Notes: generated by a model from the sequence alone, not told the origin. 64,000 nucleotides of DNA from an uncultured Oscillospiraceae bacterium (GCA_934573855.1 CAKTMF010000005.1:62001-126000), one strand, 5' to 3'; numbered from the stretch's first letter, positions 34,288 through 42,514 are shown. Numbers and translations: made by a program.

Positions 34288-35481
34288 TCAGACCTCCTCG
34301 CCGGTATAGACCATCGCGCCGGCGGGGACCGCCGCGCCGGGCCTTATCGTTATGCCGGGGCCGCAGGTGGCCACGCCCCAGCCGTCCGTCCCGTCGGGTG
34401 CGCCGCCGATGTGGGCGTTCACGCCGACGACGGTATTCTCGCCGACAATGGCATATTCCACCGCCGCGCCGTCCTCCACGACCGCGCCGGGCATAAGCAC
34501 GCTGTAAAGCACGCGCGCGCCCTTGCCCACGGTGACGGAGGAGGAGAGGACGGAGTTTTCGATATGTCCGTCGATAACACAGCCCTCGGTGACGATGGAG
34601 TGGATGATCCGCGCATTCTCGCCGGTGTAGTGGGGCGGGCAGACGGGGCTGCGCGAGCTTATCGGCCAGCTCGGGTCATAGAGATTGATGAGCGTGGTGG
34701 AGAGCATGTCCATGTTAGCGTCCCAGAGGCTGGTGATGGTGCCGACGTCGCGCCAATAGCCGCTGAAGCGGTACGGCCAGAGCTTTTCGCCCGCGCGGAG
34801 CATGGCGGGGATGATGTTCTTGCCGAAGTCCTTGCTGCTCTCGGGGTCGTTCTCGTCGGCGATGAGGTACTCGCGGAGCTTTTTCCAGTTGAAGATATAT
34901 ATGCCCATGGAGGCAAGGTCGCTTTTGGGGTGCTTGGGCTTTTCCTCAAATTCGGAGACAAAGCCGTCCTCGCCCACGTTCATTATGCCAAAGCGCGTGG
35001 CCTCCTCCATCGAGACCTGCAGCACGGAGATCGTGCAGGCAGCGCCCTTTTCCGTATGCTCGCGTAGCATGTCGGCATAGTCCATCTTATAGATGTGGTC
35101 GCCGGAGAGGATAAGGACGTTCTCGGGGTCGTAATTTTCGATGAAGCCCATGTTCTGGTAGATGGCGTTGGCCGTGCCGGAGAACCACGAGCCCTTTTCC
35201 CCGGCGCTCTGATACGGGGGCAGGATGTACACGCCGCCGTCGTTCACGTCCAGATCCCACGGCTGGCCGCTGCCGATGTAGCTGTTGAGCTGCAGGGGGC
35301 GGTACTGGGTCAGGACGCCGACGGTGTCGATGCCGGAGTTTGCGCAGTTGGAGAGGGGGAAGTCGATAATGCGGTACTTTCCGCCGAAGGGGACGCTGGG
35401 CTTTGCCACGTTCTGCGTCAGTGCGTACAGGCGCGAGCCCTGCCCGCCGGCCAAAAGCATGGCAATGCATTTTTTCTTCAT
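34288..35481 (-). CDS. glgC: Glucose-1-phosphate adenylyltransferase catalytic subunit GlgC
   Basis: A 397-residue catalytic subunit. MLLAGGQGSRLYALTQNVAKP is the nucleotide-binding loop; GKYRIIDFPLSNCANSG, GSGQPWDLDVNDGGVYILPP, LSGDHIYKMDY (metal Asp) and VNWKK-type glucose-1-phosphate site FNWKKLREYL, plus the beta-helix C-terminus, are present. It makes ADP-glucose for glycogen synthesis. It is the first gene of glgC-glgD-glgP-kinase; neither glgA (synthase) nor glgB (branching enzyme) is in this window. GAAGGAG precedes the ATG by about ten bases. Confidence 0.95.
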   Translation of the reverse strand: MKKKCIAMLLAGGQGSRLYALTQNVAKPSVPFGGKYRIIDFPLSNCANSGIDTVGVLTQYRPLQLNSYIGSGQPWDLDVNDGGVYILPPYQSAGEKGSWFSGTANAIYQNMGFIENYDPENVLILSGDHIYKMDYADMLREHTEKGAACTISVLQVSMEEATRFGIMNVGEDGFVSEFEEKPKHPKSDLASMGIYIFNWKKLREYLIADENDPESSKDFGKNIIPAMLRAGEKLWPYRFSGYWRDVGTITSLWDANMDMLSTTLINLYDPSWPISSRSPVCPPHYTGENARIIHSIVTEGCVIDGHIENSVLSSSVTVGKGARVLYSVLMPGAVVEDGAAVEYAIVGENTVVGVNAHIGGAPDGTDGWGVATCGPGITIRPGAAVPAGAMVYTGEEV

Positions 35482-35543
35482 GTAGTCTCAGCTCCTTCTT
35501 TTTTCAGGGTTTATATTGCAGGCAGACTCAGGCTGCCCAATGC

Positions 35544-36137
35544 TCATTTCGTGTTGAAGCGGTTCATCGCGCGCTCAGGCCCCTCGGTGATATAGCACTC
35601 GACCGCCTCGGCGGCGCGCTTCGCGGCGTCGGCGATGTCCGCCGCGTCCTGATCGCGGAAAACGCTCAGCACCCAGTCGGCCATGTCGTAATCCGGGAGG
35701 GGCGGCGCGCCCACGCCCAGACGTATGCGCGGGAACTGGTCGCTGCCGAGCTGGGCGATAATGCTTTTAAGGCCGTTGTGGCCGCCGGCGGAGCCCTTCT
35801 GGCGTATACGGAGCCTGCCGATGGGGAGGCTCACCTCGTCGGAGACGACGATGACATGCTCGGGCGGTATCTTATAGAAGCGCGCGGCCTCTGCCGCCGC
35901 CTCGCCGGAGCTGTTCATATAGGTCTGGGGCTTCATGAGCATGACGCTCTCCCCGCCGATATCGCAGGTGGCGGTGAGCGCCTTGAAGCGCGCGCGGTTC
36001 ACGTTCACGCCCAGCTTTTTCGCGAGCGCGTCGCAGGTGAGGAAGCCCGCGTTATGCCGCGTCCACTCGTATTTCGGGCCGGGGTTGCCCAAAAAGACCG
36101 CCAGCCATGTCACACCGCTTTTTTTACCGAATATCAT
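35544..36137 (-). CDS. pth: Peptidyl-tRNA hydrolase Pth
   Basis: A 197-residue Pth. Start taken at ATG 36137, six bases after a GAGG site; an in-frame ATG at 36149 is less good, and the family's usual short N-terminus would begin nearer the LAVFLGNPG strand, so the first ~14 residues (MIFGKKSGVTW...) are an extension. Catalytic histidine in YEWTRHNAGFLTCD; substrate Asn/Asp in LMKPQTYMNSSGEA, VVSDEVSLPIGRLRIRQKGSAGGHNGLKS. It recycles peptidyl-tRNAs that drop off ribosomes. It probably heads its own transcript; glgC begins 63 bases after its end. Confidence 0.94.
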   Translation of the reverse strand: MIFGKKSGVTWLAVFLGNPGPKYEWTRHNAGFLTCDALAKKLGVNVNRARFKALTATCDIGGESVMLMKPQTYMNSSGEAAAEAARFYKIPPEHVIVVSDEVSLPIGRLRIRQKGSAGGHNGLKSIIAQLGSDQFPRIRLGVGAPPLPDYDMADWVLSVFRDQDAADIADAAKRAAEAVECYITEGPERAMNRFNTK

Positions 36138-36187
36138 AAGAAACCTCATATGACGGAGAGCCTCTCCGCCGCAGAACTATTCAGCAT

Positions 36188-36226
36188 ATTATAACACCTT
36201 TGCCCGATCAGGGAAAGGTGTTTTTT
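36188..36226 (+). terminator. Hairpin upstream of pth, terminator-like on the plus strand
   Basis: A 9-bp stem (36193-36201 with 36214-36222) extended by CCC/GGG (36203-36205 with 36211-36213), followed by a T-run, so it would stop plus-strand transcription. No plus-strand gene leads into it. The same sequence on the minus strand contains the likely pth -10 TATAAT (36193-36188) and a weak -35 TTTCCC (36216-36211) with a 17-base spacer, so the hairpin overlaps the pth promoter. Confidence 0.5.
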
Positions 36227-36281
36227 CACCGGTAAATAAAATTTTACTTTGCAGCCCCGGCAGCGCGGAGAGAGGAGTACA

Positions 36282-37032
36282 CGGGAGGAGCAAGCCCCTC
36301 CCCTAGGGACAGAGTGAGTAAAAAAGGCTTCTCCCTCGGGAGAAGACTCCCTCCGGCGGAGGGAGATGTCGGCGAAGCCGACAGAGGGAGGGGTGGAAAG
36401 CTGTCGCCGACAGGCGACTGATGAGGGGTAAACTTATTGCTTCCGTACTTTGCCACCTCATCCGTCACGACTTCGTCGTGCCACCTTCCCCTCAAAGGGG
36501 AAGGCCCCCCTATCGGCTCGCTCCGTTCGCCACTTCCCCCACCGGGGGAAGCATGCGGGAGGGCAAAAATTTGTATGGCTCCCCCACCGGGGAAGACTCT
36601 CTCCGGCGGAGGGAGATGTCGGCGAAGCCGACAAAGGGAGGGGTGGAAAGCTGTCTGCAACACAGACTGAGGGGGAGAAAAACTTAAGGAAACTCTGATT
36701 AAATCAAGGTACTCAGATTTGCGGCAGAAATTTTCGTTGGCGAGGAAGAAAAGTGCAGGAATACTTTGTGTATTTCAAACTTTTCTGACGAAGACCAGCG
36801 GGGATTTATGCCGTGAAGATGGGCGCGGGGATTTATTCAGAGGTTCCTTAAATATTCCACAAAGCGCCGGTTTTCTCTCCCTCCGTCAAAACCTGCGGTT
36901 TTGCCACCTCCCTCGTCAGAGGGAGGCTTATCCTTACCCCAACACGGTAATGTCCGTAGTGCGGGAGGAGCAAGCCCCTCCCCTACGGAGGGGCGGAGGG
37001 AGATGTCGGCGAAGCCGACAAAGGGAGGGGTG
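36282..37032. repeat. Repeat cluster A: modular hairpin repeats, non-coding
   Basis: The 957 bases between pth and prs contain no convincing gene; they hold repeated palindromic modules. M1 (36282-36308 and 36962-36989) contains GGAGGAGCAAGCCCCTCCCC. M2 (36329-36346) is the palindrome CTTCTCCCTCGGGAGAAG. M3 (36351-36395, 36601-36645, 36992-37032) contains TGTCGGCGAAGCCGACA. M4 (36401-36427, 36651-36676) is CTGTC-stem-GACTGA(TGA)GGGG. M5 (about 36461-36506) begins CCTCATCC and is partly the reverse complement of M4. M6 (about 36507-36598) contains TATCGGCTCGC and two CTTCCCCC/GGGGAAG hairpins. The same modules recur in cluster B (54386-54790). The order A: M1-M2-M3-M4-M5-M6-M3-M4-[MITE]-M1-M3. 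Short open frames here are by-products of the repeats. Confidence 0.85.
36684..36851. mobile_element. MITE-like element with terminal inverted repeats (168 bp)
   Basis: Bases 36684-36705 and the reverse complement of 36830-36851 match at 20 of 22 positions (both begin TTAAGGAA and contain CTCTGA). The enclosed ~124 bases have a base composition and content unlike the surrounding GC-rich hairpin modules and no reading frame of note. Both ends carry TTAA, which could be part of the inverted repeat or a target-site duplication. It looks like a non-autonomous miniature transposable element inserted within repeat cluster A; no transposase is in this window. Confidence 0.65.
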
Positions 37033-37051
37033 AATAGGCCCCGGGGAAAAG

Positions 37052-37083
37052 GAAAAACGCCTTTTTATGAAAAGGCGTTTTTC
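37052..37083. terminator. Terminator downstream of prs
   Basis: A perfect 14-bp stem (37052-37065 with 37070-37083) with a 4-base loop, A-runs on one side and T-runs on the other. It lies just past the prs stop codon (minus strand) and separates prs from repeat cluster A. Confidence 0.85.
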
Positions 37084-37094
37084 GTATCATATTC

Positions 37095-38060
37095 TCAGTT
37101 GTCGAACAGGTTGGAGATGGAGACCTCTTCGTAGATCCTGCGGATGGCCTCGGCAAAGACGGGGGCGGTGTGCAGATACTTGATCTTGCTGCACGGCTCC
37201 TTGTCCGCGGGGTAGGGGATGGTGTCGAGCAGGAGCAGCTCCTTGATGGGGCTTTCCTCGATACGCTCGATGGCTGGGCCGGAGAGTACGCCGTGGGTCG
37301 CGCAGGCGTAGACGTCCTTCGCGCCGCCCAGCTCCTTGATGGCCTTCGCCGCGCCGCAGAGAGAGCCGGCGGTGTCCACGATATCGTCCAGCAGTATACA
37401 GGTCTTGCCCTCGACGCTGCCGATGATGTTCATGACCTCGGACTGGTTGGCCTTTTCACGGCGCTTGTCGACGATGGCCATGTTGAGACCCATCTTCATC
37501 GAGAAGCTGCGGACGCGGGCCACGGAGCCGACGTCGGGCGAGACGACCATAACGTCCTCGTTGCCCTTGCCGAACTGCTTTATATAATGCTTGACAAAGA
37601 GATTTCCGCCCATGAGATTGTCCACGGGGATATCAAAAAAGCCCTGTATCTGCGCCGCGTGCAGGTCCATGGTCAGCACCCTGTCGGCGCCGGCGGCGGT
37701 GATGAGGTTCGCGACGAGCTTCGCGGAGATGGGGTCGCGGCTTTTGGCCTTGCGGTCCTGACGGGCGTAGCCGAAGTAGGGGATGACGGCGGTTATGCGT
37801 CCGGCGGAGGCGCGGCGCATGGCGTCGATCATGATGAGCAGCTCCATCAGGTTGTCATTCACGCTCTTGCAGGTGGACTGAACGATGAACACGTCCTTGC
37901 CGCGTACAGGTTCGTACACGGAGATGGAGCACTCGCCGTCCGCGAACTGGCTGACAGCGGTGTTGCCGAGACCCATGAACAGCTCCGAGCATATCTCCTT
38001 TGCAAGAGCGGGGTTGGAGTTTCCGGCGAACACCTTAATTTCTTTGCCGTGTGCAATCAT
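37095..38060 (-). CDS. prs: Ribose-phosphate pyrophosphokinase (PRPP synthetase)
   Basis: A 321-residue class I PRPP synthetase. The open frame extends upstream, but ATG 38060 with AAGGAG ten bases ahead gives the normal N-terminus (MIAHGKEIKVFAGNSNPALAKEI). Key sites: VFIVQSTCKSVNDNLMELL, IPYFGYARQDRKAKSRDPISAKLVANL, the metal-binding DLHAAQIQGFFDIPVDN, SPDVGSVARVRSF and the PRPP loop ILLDDIVDTAGSLCGAA. It makes PRPP for purine, pyrimidine, His and Trp synthesis and for salvage by Xpt (53750). Adjacent repeat cluster A is on its 3' side. Confidence 0.96.
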   Translation of the reverse strand: MIAHGKEIKVFAGNSNPALAKEICSELFMGLGNTAVSQFADGECSISVYEPVRGKDVFIVQSTCKSVNDNLMELLIMIDAMRRASAGRITAVIPYFGYARQDRKAKSRDPISAKLVANLITAAGADRVLTMDLHAAQIQGFFDIPVDNLMGGNLFVKHYIKQFGKGNEDVMVVSPDVGSVARVRSFSMKMGLNMAIVDKRREKANQSEVMNIIGSVEGKTCILLDDIVDTAGSLCGAAKAIKELGGAKDVYACATHGVLSGPAIERIEESPIKELLLLDTIPYPADKEPCSKIKYLHTAPVFAEAIRRIYEEVSISNLFDN

Positions 38061-38206
38061 AGCGCATATTCTCCTTGTAAAAATCTCTTTGTCTGTATTC
38101 TGTTTTTTCGCCATACCATGGCAGTCTCCAGTATAACACAGCGCGTATGAAATTGGAAGTGGTACGGGACGGTTTTGGGACGTTAAAAATGCTATAAAAA
38201 AACTCA

Positions 38207-38235
38207 TTTACAATCCCGCAAATTTTGTATATAAT
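38207..38235 (+). promoter_or_regulatory. Sigma-A promoter for prfB
   Basis: TTTACA (38207-38212), 17 bases, TATAAT (38230-38235), about 37 bases before the prfB ATG. Confidence 0.75.
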
Positions 38236-38271
38236 ATTAAAGTTACTAAACTGCAAAGGTTGTTGAAGCAC

Positions 38272-39378
38272 ATGATAGAATTTGAAGAATACAAGGTAAA
38301 GCTCAACGGGGCGAAGCCCACGCTCGACATGCTGCGCGACGCGCTCAAGCTCGACGCCGCCGCGAAGGAGATCGAGGAGCTGGAGGCCGCGTCGGAGCGC
38401 GACGGCTTCTGGAACGACGTCGAGAACTCCCAGAAGGTGCAAAAGCGCATTAGCGTCTTGAAAAACAAGGTCGAGAGCTATAACAAGCTCTGCACTGCGT
38501 GGGACGATCTCTATACGCTGTGCGAAATGGCGATCGAGGAGGACGACGACTCCATGCTCGAGGAGCTGCAGACCGGCTTCAAGGCGTTTTCCGAGAAGCT
38601 GGAGTCCATCCGCCTGAGCACCCTCCTCACCGGCGAGTATGACGCGAACAACGCCCTCCTCACCATCCACCCCGGCGCAGGCGGCACCGAGGCGCAGGAC
38701 TGGGCCTCAATGCTCTACCGCATGTACGTCCGCTGGGCCGAGCGCCACAACTACAAATGCACCGTCATGGATTATCAGGACGGCGACGAGGCGGGCATAA
38801 AATCCGCCACCATCAAGATCGAGGGAGAGAACGCCTACGGCTTCCTGCGCAGCGAGCATGGCGTGCACCGTCTCGTCCGTATCTCCCCCTTTGACGCGAA
38901 CGCCCGCCGTCAGACGAGCTTTGCCGCCGTCGAGGTCATGCCCGAGATCACCGACAGCAAGGAGATAGAGCTTCGCGACGAGGATATAAAGATGGATGTC
39001 TACCGATCCTCCGGCGCCGGCGGGCAGAAGGTCAACAAGACCTCCTCGGCCGTGCGTCTCACGCACCTGCCCACCGGTATCGTCGTCTCCTCGCAGGTGG
39101 AGCGCAGCCATTTCCAGAACCTTGAGAACTGCAAGGAAATGCTCCGGGCCAAGCTCGCGGAGATCAAGGAGCGCGAACACCTCGAGAAGATCAGCGACAT
39201 CAAGGGCGTGCAGATGAAGATAGACTTCGGCAGCGCCATCCGCTCATACGTTTTCATGCCCTATCAGCTCGTCAAGGACACCCGCAGCGAGTTTGAAAAC
39301 GGCAATATCCAGAACGTCATGGACGGCGACATCGACGGCTTCATCAACGCCTATCTCTCCAAGCGCGCAAATACCTGA
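38272..39378 (+). CDS. prfB: Peptide chain release factor 2
   Basis: A 368-residue class I release factor. Start at ATG 38272 (MIEFEEYKVKLNGAKPTL); a TTG at 38260 is possible but unlikely. The stop-codon-reading tripeptide is SPF in LVRISPFDANARRQTSF, which marks RF2 (UAA/UGA) rather than RF1; the catalytic GGQ is in SSGAGGQKVNKTSSAVRLTH. Many prfB genes contain an in-frame UGA and a +1 programmed frameshift near codon 25; here the frame is continuous from the start, so that autoregulation is absent. It is monocistronic with its own promoter and terminator. Confidence 0.94.
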   Translation: MIEFEEYKVKLNGAKPTLDMLRDALKLDAAAKEIEELEAASERDGFWNDVENSQKVQKRISVLKNKVESYNKLCTAWDDLYTLCEMAIEEDDDSMLEELQTGFKAFSEKLESIRLSTLLTGEYDANNALLTIHPGAGGTEAQDWASMLYRMYVRWAERHNYKCTVMDYQDGDEAGIKSATIKIEGENAYGFLRSEHGVHRLVRISPFDANARRQTSFAAVEVMPEITDSKEIELRDEDIKMDVYRSSGAGGQKVNKTSSAVRLTHLPTGIVVSSQVERSHFQNLENCKEMLRAKLAEIKEREHLEKISDIKGVQMKIDFGSAIRSYVFMPYQLVKDTRSEFENGNIQNVMDGDIDGFINAYLSKRANT

Positions 39379-39386
39379 CGATAAAA

Positions 39387-39419
39387 ACAGACACGGCTTT
39401 AGACCGTGTCTGTTTTTTT
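39387..39419 (+). terminator. Intrinsic terminator after prfB
   Basis: A 10-bp stem (39387-39396 with 39404-39413), 7-base loop and a run of T residues, immediately after the prfB stop. Confidence 0.88.
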
Positions 39420-39439
39420 GTTAAATAAAGCCTGCCTGC

Positions 39440-40300
39440 TCAGGCGTACACCAGCAGCACGCCGACGAGCGTGCCGATAAGGGCGCTGGTGCCGGGGGCC
39501 TTGGATCTCCACATGAGGAACGACTCGGGCAGCAGCTCGCCGAATACAACATACAGCATTGCACCGCCCGCGAAGCTCAGCGCCAGCGTCAGCCAAACGG
39601 GGCTGATAAGTCCAAGAGAATAGCCCAGCATCGCGCCGACGACGGTGGGGACGCCGGAGAGCGCCGTGACGGCGATGGCCTTCCGGCGGCTCATGCCGCC
39701 GGAGATGAGCGGAACGGAGACCGACATGCCCTCGGGAATGTTGTGCAGGCCGATGACGACCGCGATGATGAACCCGGAGCCGCCCGTGATGTCTCCGCCG
39801 TCGGCGGCGTAGGTCGCGCCGATGACCATGCCCTCGGGCATGTTGTGCAGAGCGATGGCACAGGCCATGACGACACCGGCAATGAACAGCTCGCGCTGGG
39901 AGCCGCTTTTGTCGCGGGCATGGGCGTTATAATGGTCGGCGTGGATAAGCTCGTCAAGATCGTCCGCCGTCTGTGGATGGTGCGCGTCGATATGCTGCAC
40001 CTCGGGGTTGGTGCGCTCGTCGATAAAGGCGTTGAGGAGGTAAATGACCATATAGCCCAGCAGCACTCCGGCCAGCACCAACAGCACCGGCATATCCGCC
40101 CCGGCGCCCTCCGGACGGAACGCCTCGGGGATAAGGTCGAAGCACACCACCGAGAGCATTACTCCCCCGGCAAAGGCGAGGAGAAGACTGACCACCTTCG
40201 TGGAGTCTCGCCTCAGCACCGCGCCGATAAAGCCGCCGAGACCAGTGCCTATCACACCGGCCGCGGCCGTTATCACAACTACCCACCAGAATGTACTCAC
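39440..40300 (-). CDS. ZIP family metal transporter
   Basis: A 286-residue ZIP transporter (GTG start at 40300 chosen; longer in-frame options lack the expected N-terminus VSTFWWVVVITAAAG). Eight membrane helices can be traced. A His-rich cytoplasmic loop (HIDAHHPQT...HADHYNAHA, about residues 115-145) and the metal-site helices IALHNMPEGMVIGATYA and IGLHNIPEGMSVSVPLI define the family. It probably imports zinc or related divalent metal ions. The gene stands alone between two terminators and has a promoter at 40343-40372 with a palindrome in the spacer. Confidence 0.9.
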   Translation of the reverse strand: MSTFWWVVVITAAAGVIGTGLGGFIGAVLRRDSTKVVSLLLAFAGGVMLSVVCFDLIPEAFRPEGAGADMPVLLVLAGVLLGYMVIYLLNAFIDERTNPEVQHIDAHHPQTADDLDELIHADHYNAHARDKSGSQRELFIAGVVMACAIALHNMPEGMVIGATYAADGGDITGGSGFIIAVVIGLHNIPEGMSVSVPLISGGMSRRKAIAVTALSGVPTVVGAMLGYSLGLISPVWLTLALSFAGGAMLYVVFGELLPESFLMWRSKAPGTSALIGTLVGVLLVYA

Positions 40301-40342
40301 TACATCACCCCGTAACAGTCTATTACTGAATACGCTCCGACT

Positions 40343-40372
40343 ATTATAACAGTCCGGACTGCCGCAAATCAA
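40343..40372 (-). promoter_or_regulatory. Promoter of the ZIP gene with palindromic candidate operator
   Basis: On the minus strand: TTGATT (40372-40367), 18-base spacer, TATAAT (40348-40343). The spacer contains the perfect palindrome CAGTCCGGACTG (40350-40361), a position from which a bound repressor would block RNA polymerase. No known metalloregulator site is matched, so the operator idea is inference. Confidence 0.6.
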
Positions 40373-40395
40373 GCCTAAATACGCCTCTTTACGAC

Positions 40396-40431
40396 AAAAC
40401 CGCCCGCCGGACTCTCCCGGCAGACGGTTTT
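40396..40431 (-). terminator. Terminator at the end of the nucleoside ABC transporter operon
   Basis: AAAACCG...CGGTTTT (40396-40402 with 40425-40431) with an inner GCCGG/CCGGC stem. It lies just past the stop of the last permease gene on the minus strand and before the ZIP promoter. Confidence 0.7.
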
Positions 40432-40452
40432 AAGCTTTTATAAACGGCGCAC

Positions 40453-41439
40453 TCAGCGCTCCTCGCGGAAATAGGGCAGGCCGAGCGCAGCGGGGGGCTG
40501 ATTTTCACGGCTCTCGCGCATGGAGGAGATGACAAGAACGACGATGGTGACGATATAGGGCAGCATTTTGTACAGCTCCTTCATCGCGGTGGACTCGCCG
40601 GTGGGAATATAGGCGTTGAGGATGAACAGTCCGCCGAAGAGAATGGAGGCCAGAACGCTGAGCTTGGGCTTCCATACGGTGAAAATGACCAGCGCGATGG
40701 CGAGCCAGCCGCGGTCGCCGAAGGCGTCGTTCGACCAGACGCCGCTCGCGTAGTCCATGACGTAGTACAGTCCGCCCAGCCCCGCGATGAGCGAGCCGGT
40801 GCAGATGGCGATATACTTATATCTGATGACGTTTATGCCGGCGGCGTCGGCGGTGGCAGGATTCTCACCCACGGCGCGCAGCTGCAGGCCGAGACGGGTG
40901 CGGTTGAGGAACCACGAGGCGAGCAGACACACGATCACCGCGATATACGCGAGGAAGCTGTAGCTCAGGAATATTTTGCCGAACCAGCCGAGCTTTTCCG
41001 CGGCGGGCAGGGCGCTGCGGAAGGCGATACTCGTCTTTGACAGCACCACGGAGGGGACGTCGAGACCGGAGAGCTTGCTCAGCGAGCCGCCGAAGAAGTT
41101 GCCGAAGCCCACGCCGAAGGTCGTGAGGGCGAGACCGGTGACGTTCTGGTTGGCGCGCAGGGTGATGGTGAGGAAGCTGTACAGCAGCCCCATCAGGAGC
41201 GACCCCGCCAAGCAGCACACGAGCGGAATGAATATGGTGAGAAAGCCGTTCATTTCCGCGGCGGAATACTCATAGAGGAACGCGCCGATGACCCCGCAGA
41301 TACCGCCGACGTACATCACGCCCGCGGTGCCGAGGTTCAGGTTGCCGGCCTTTTCGGTGATGGTCTCGCCGGCAGAGCCGTACATGAGCGGCACGCCCTG
41401 CATCACGGCCCTGGGAATAAAGGAGACGATATCAAACAT
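40453..41439 (-). CDS. BMP-type nucleoside ABC transporter, permease subunit 2
   Basis: A 328-residue polytopic permease of the BPD_transp_2 family (YufQ/NupQ-like). Typical stretches: GVPLMYGSAGETITEKAGNLNLGTAGVMYVGG near the N-terminus and GENPATADAAGINVIRYKYIAICTGSLIAGLGG, the cytoplasmic coupling loop. About eight to nine helices. It is the last gene of the purine-riboswitch operon (binding lipoprotein, ATPase, permease, permease) and its start overlaps the previous permease stop by eight bases. Likely cargo: purine nucleosides. Confidence 0.92.
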   Translation of the reverse strand: MFDIVSFIPRAVMQGVPLMYGSAGETITEKAGNLNLGTAGVMYVGGICGVIGAFLYEYSAAEMNGFLTIFIPLVCCLAGSLLMGLLYSFLTITLRANQNVTGLALTTFGVGFGNFFGGSLSKLSGLDVPSVVLSKTSIAFRSALPAAEKLGWFGKIFLSYSFLAYIAVIVCLLASWFLNRTRLGLQLRAVGENPATADAAGINVIRYKYIAICTGSLIAGLGGLYYVMDYASGVWSNDAFGDRGWLAIALVIFTVWKPKLSVLASILFGGLFILNAYIPTGESTAMKELYKMLPYIVTIVVLVISSMRESRENQPPAALGLPYFREER

Positions 41440-42514
41440 TTCCGTTTACCTCCCTGTTCTTGTGTGCAAAGCTGAGCCTGTAGTTGGCGAAGAACTCGCT
41501 GCCGATGATGAAGAAGATGATGATGGCGGTGAGCATGTCGCCGAAGGACTGGTTCAGCCCGAAGTAGGTGGCGATATCGCCCGCGCCCGCGTCCATGAAC
41601 ATCAGAAGTCCGCTTGAGAGCACCATGACGAGCGGGTTGAATTTGGACATCCACGAGATCATGACGGCGGTAAAGCCCTGCCCGCCCGCGATGGAGGCGG
41701 AGATGGTGTGGTTTATGCCGGAGACCAGCAGGAAGCCCACCAGACCGCTGACCGCGCCGGAAAGCACCATCGTGCGCATGATGACGCGGCGGACGTTTAT
41801 GCCGATGTAGCGGGCGGTGCGCTCGCTCTCGCCCACGACGGATATCTCGTAGCCGTGCTTTGAATAGCGCAGGTAGACATATGCCGCGGCGGTAAGCACG
41901 ACGGCAACTATGACCACGAGGAGCTGCTTGTTGTACACCTGCGGCAGCCAGCCGAACTGGGTCTTCTGGTTGATGACGCCGACGGTGTTGGACCCCTTGG
42001 GGTTTTCCCATATCTTCACATAGTAGGCGACGAGCTGTGTGGCCACATAGTTCATCATCAGGGTGAAGAGGGTCTCATTGGTGTTCCAGCGGGACTTGAA
42101 GAACGCGGGGACGGCCGCCCAAAGCGCGCCGGCCGCGACGGAGGAAATGAGCGTCACCGTGATGACGGCGGCGGGAGCCATCGTCTGCGGCAGGAAGAGT
42201 ATGCAGGCCGCAGCGCTCAGCGCGCCGGCAAGCACCTGTCCCTCCGCGCCGAGGTTCCAGCAGCGCATGCGGTATGCGGGCGTGACGGCGATGGAGATCA
42301 TGAGGAGGATGGCGGTGTTCTGGAGGAATATCCACGTCTTGCGCTTGGTGCCGAAGGCTCCGGCGATCATCGTCTCAAAAACGGAGAGCGGGTTCTCGCC
42401 GGTCGTGACGGTGATGATGACCGCGCAGACCACGAGAGAAACGAGTATGGCGGCGGCCTTGATGAACACCGCCTTGCCGCGGGAAATATCGCCGCGCTTT
42501 GAAATGTGTATCAT
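41432..42514 (-). CDS. BMP-type nucleoside ABC transporter, permease subunit 1
   Basis: A 360-residue permease (YufP/NupP-like). ATG 42514 with GGGAGG nine bases upstream is preferred; the start overlaps the ATPase stop (ATGA). Landmarks: MRCWNLGAEGQVLAGALSAAACILFL and the coupling loop VVGESERTARYIGINVRRVIMRTMVLSGAVSGLVGF. It pairs with the downstream permease to form the membrane channel. Confidence 0.92.
   Translation of the reverse strand: MIHISKRGDISRGKAVFIKAAAILVSLVVCAVIITVTTGENPLSVFETMIAGAFGTKRKTWIFLQNTAILLMISIAVTPAYRMRCWNLGAEGQVLAGALSAAACILFLPQTMAPAAVITVTLISSVAAGALWAAVPAFFKSRWNTNETLFTLMMNYVATQLVAYYVKIWENPKGSNTVGVINQKTQFGWLPQVYNKQLLVVIVAVVLTAAAYVYLRYSKHGYEISVVGESERTARYIGINVRRVIMRTMVLSGAVSGLVGFLLVSGINHTISASIAGGQGFTAVMISWMSKFNPLVMVLSSGLLMFMDAGAGDIATYFGLNQSFGDMLTAIIIFFIIGSEFFANYRLSFAHKNREVNGNV

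Noticed and set aside
36282..36676. Possible CRISPR array
   Set aside because: The repeats are of several types and irregular spacing, with no spacers of constant size and no cas genes.
36244..37134. Several 70-140 residue frames in the pth-prs gap
   Set aside because: They consist of translated hairpin modules, occur on both strands, and have no ribosome sites.
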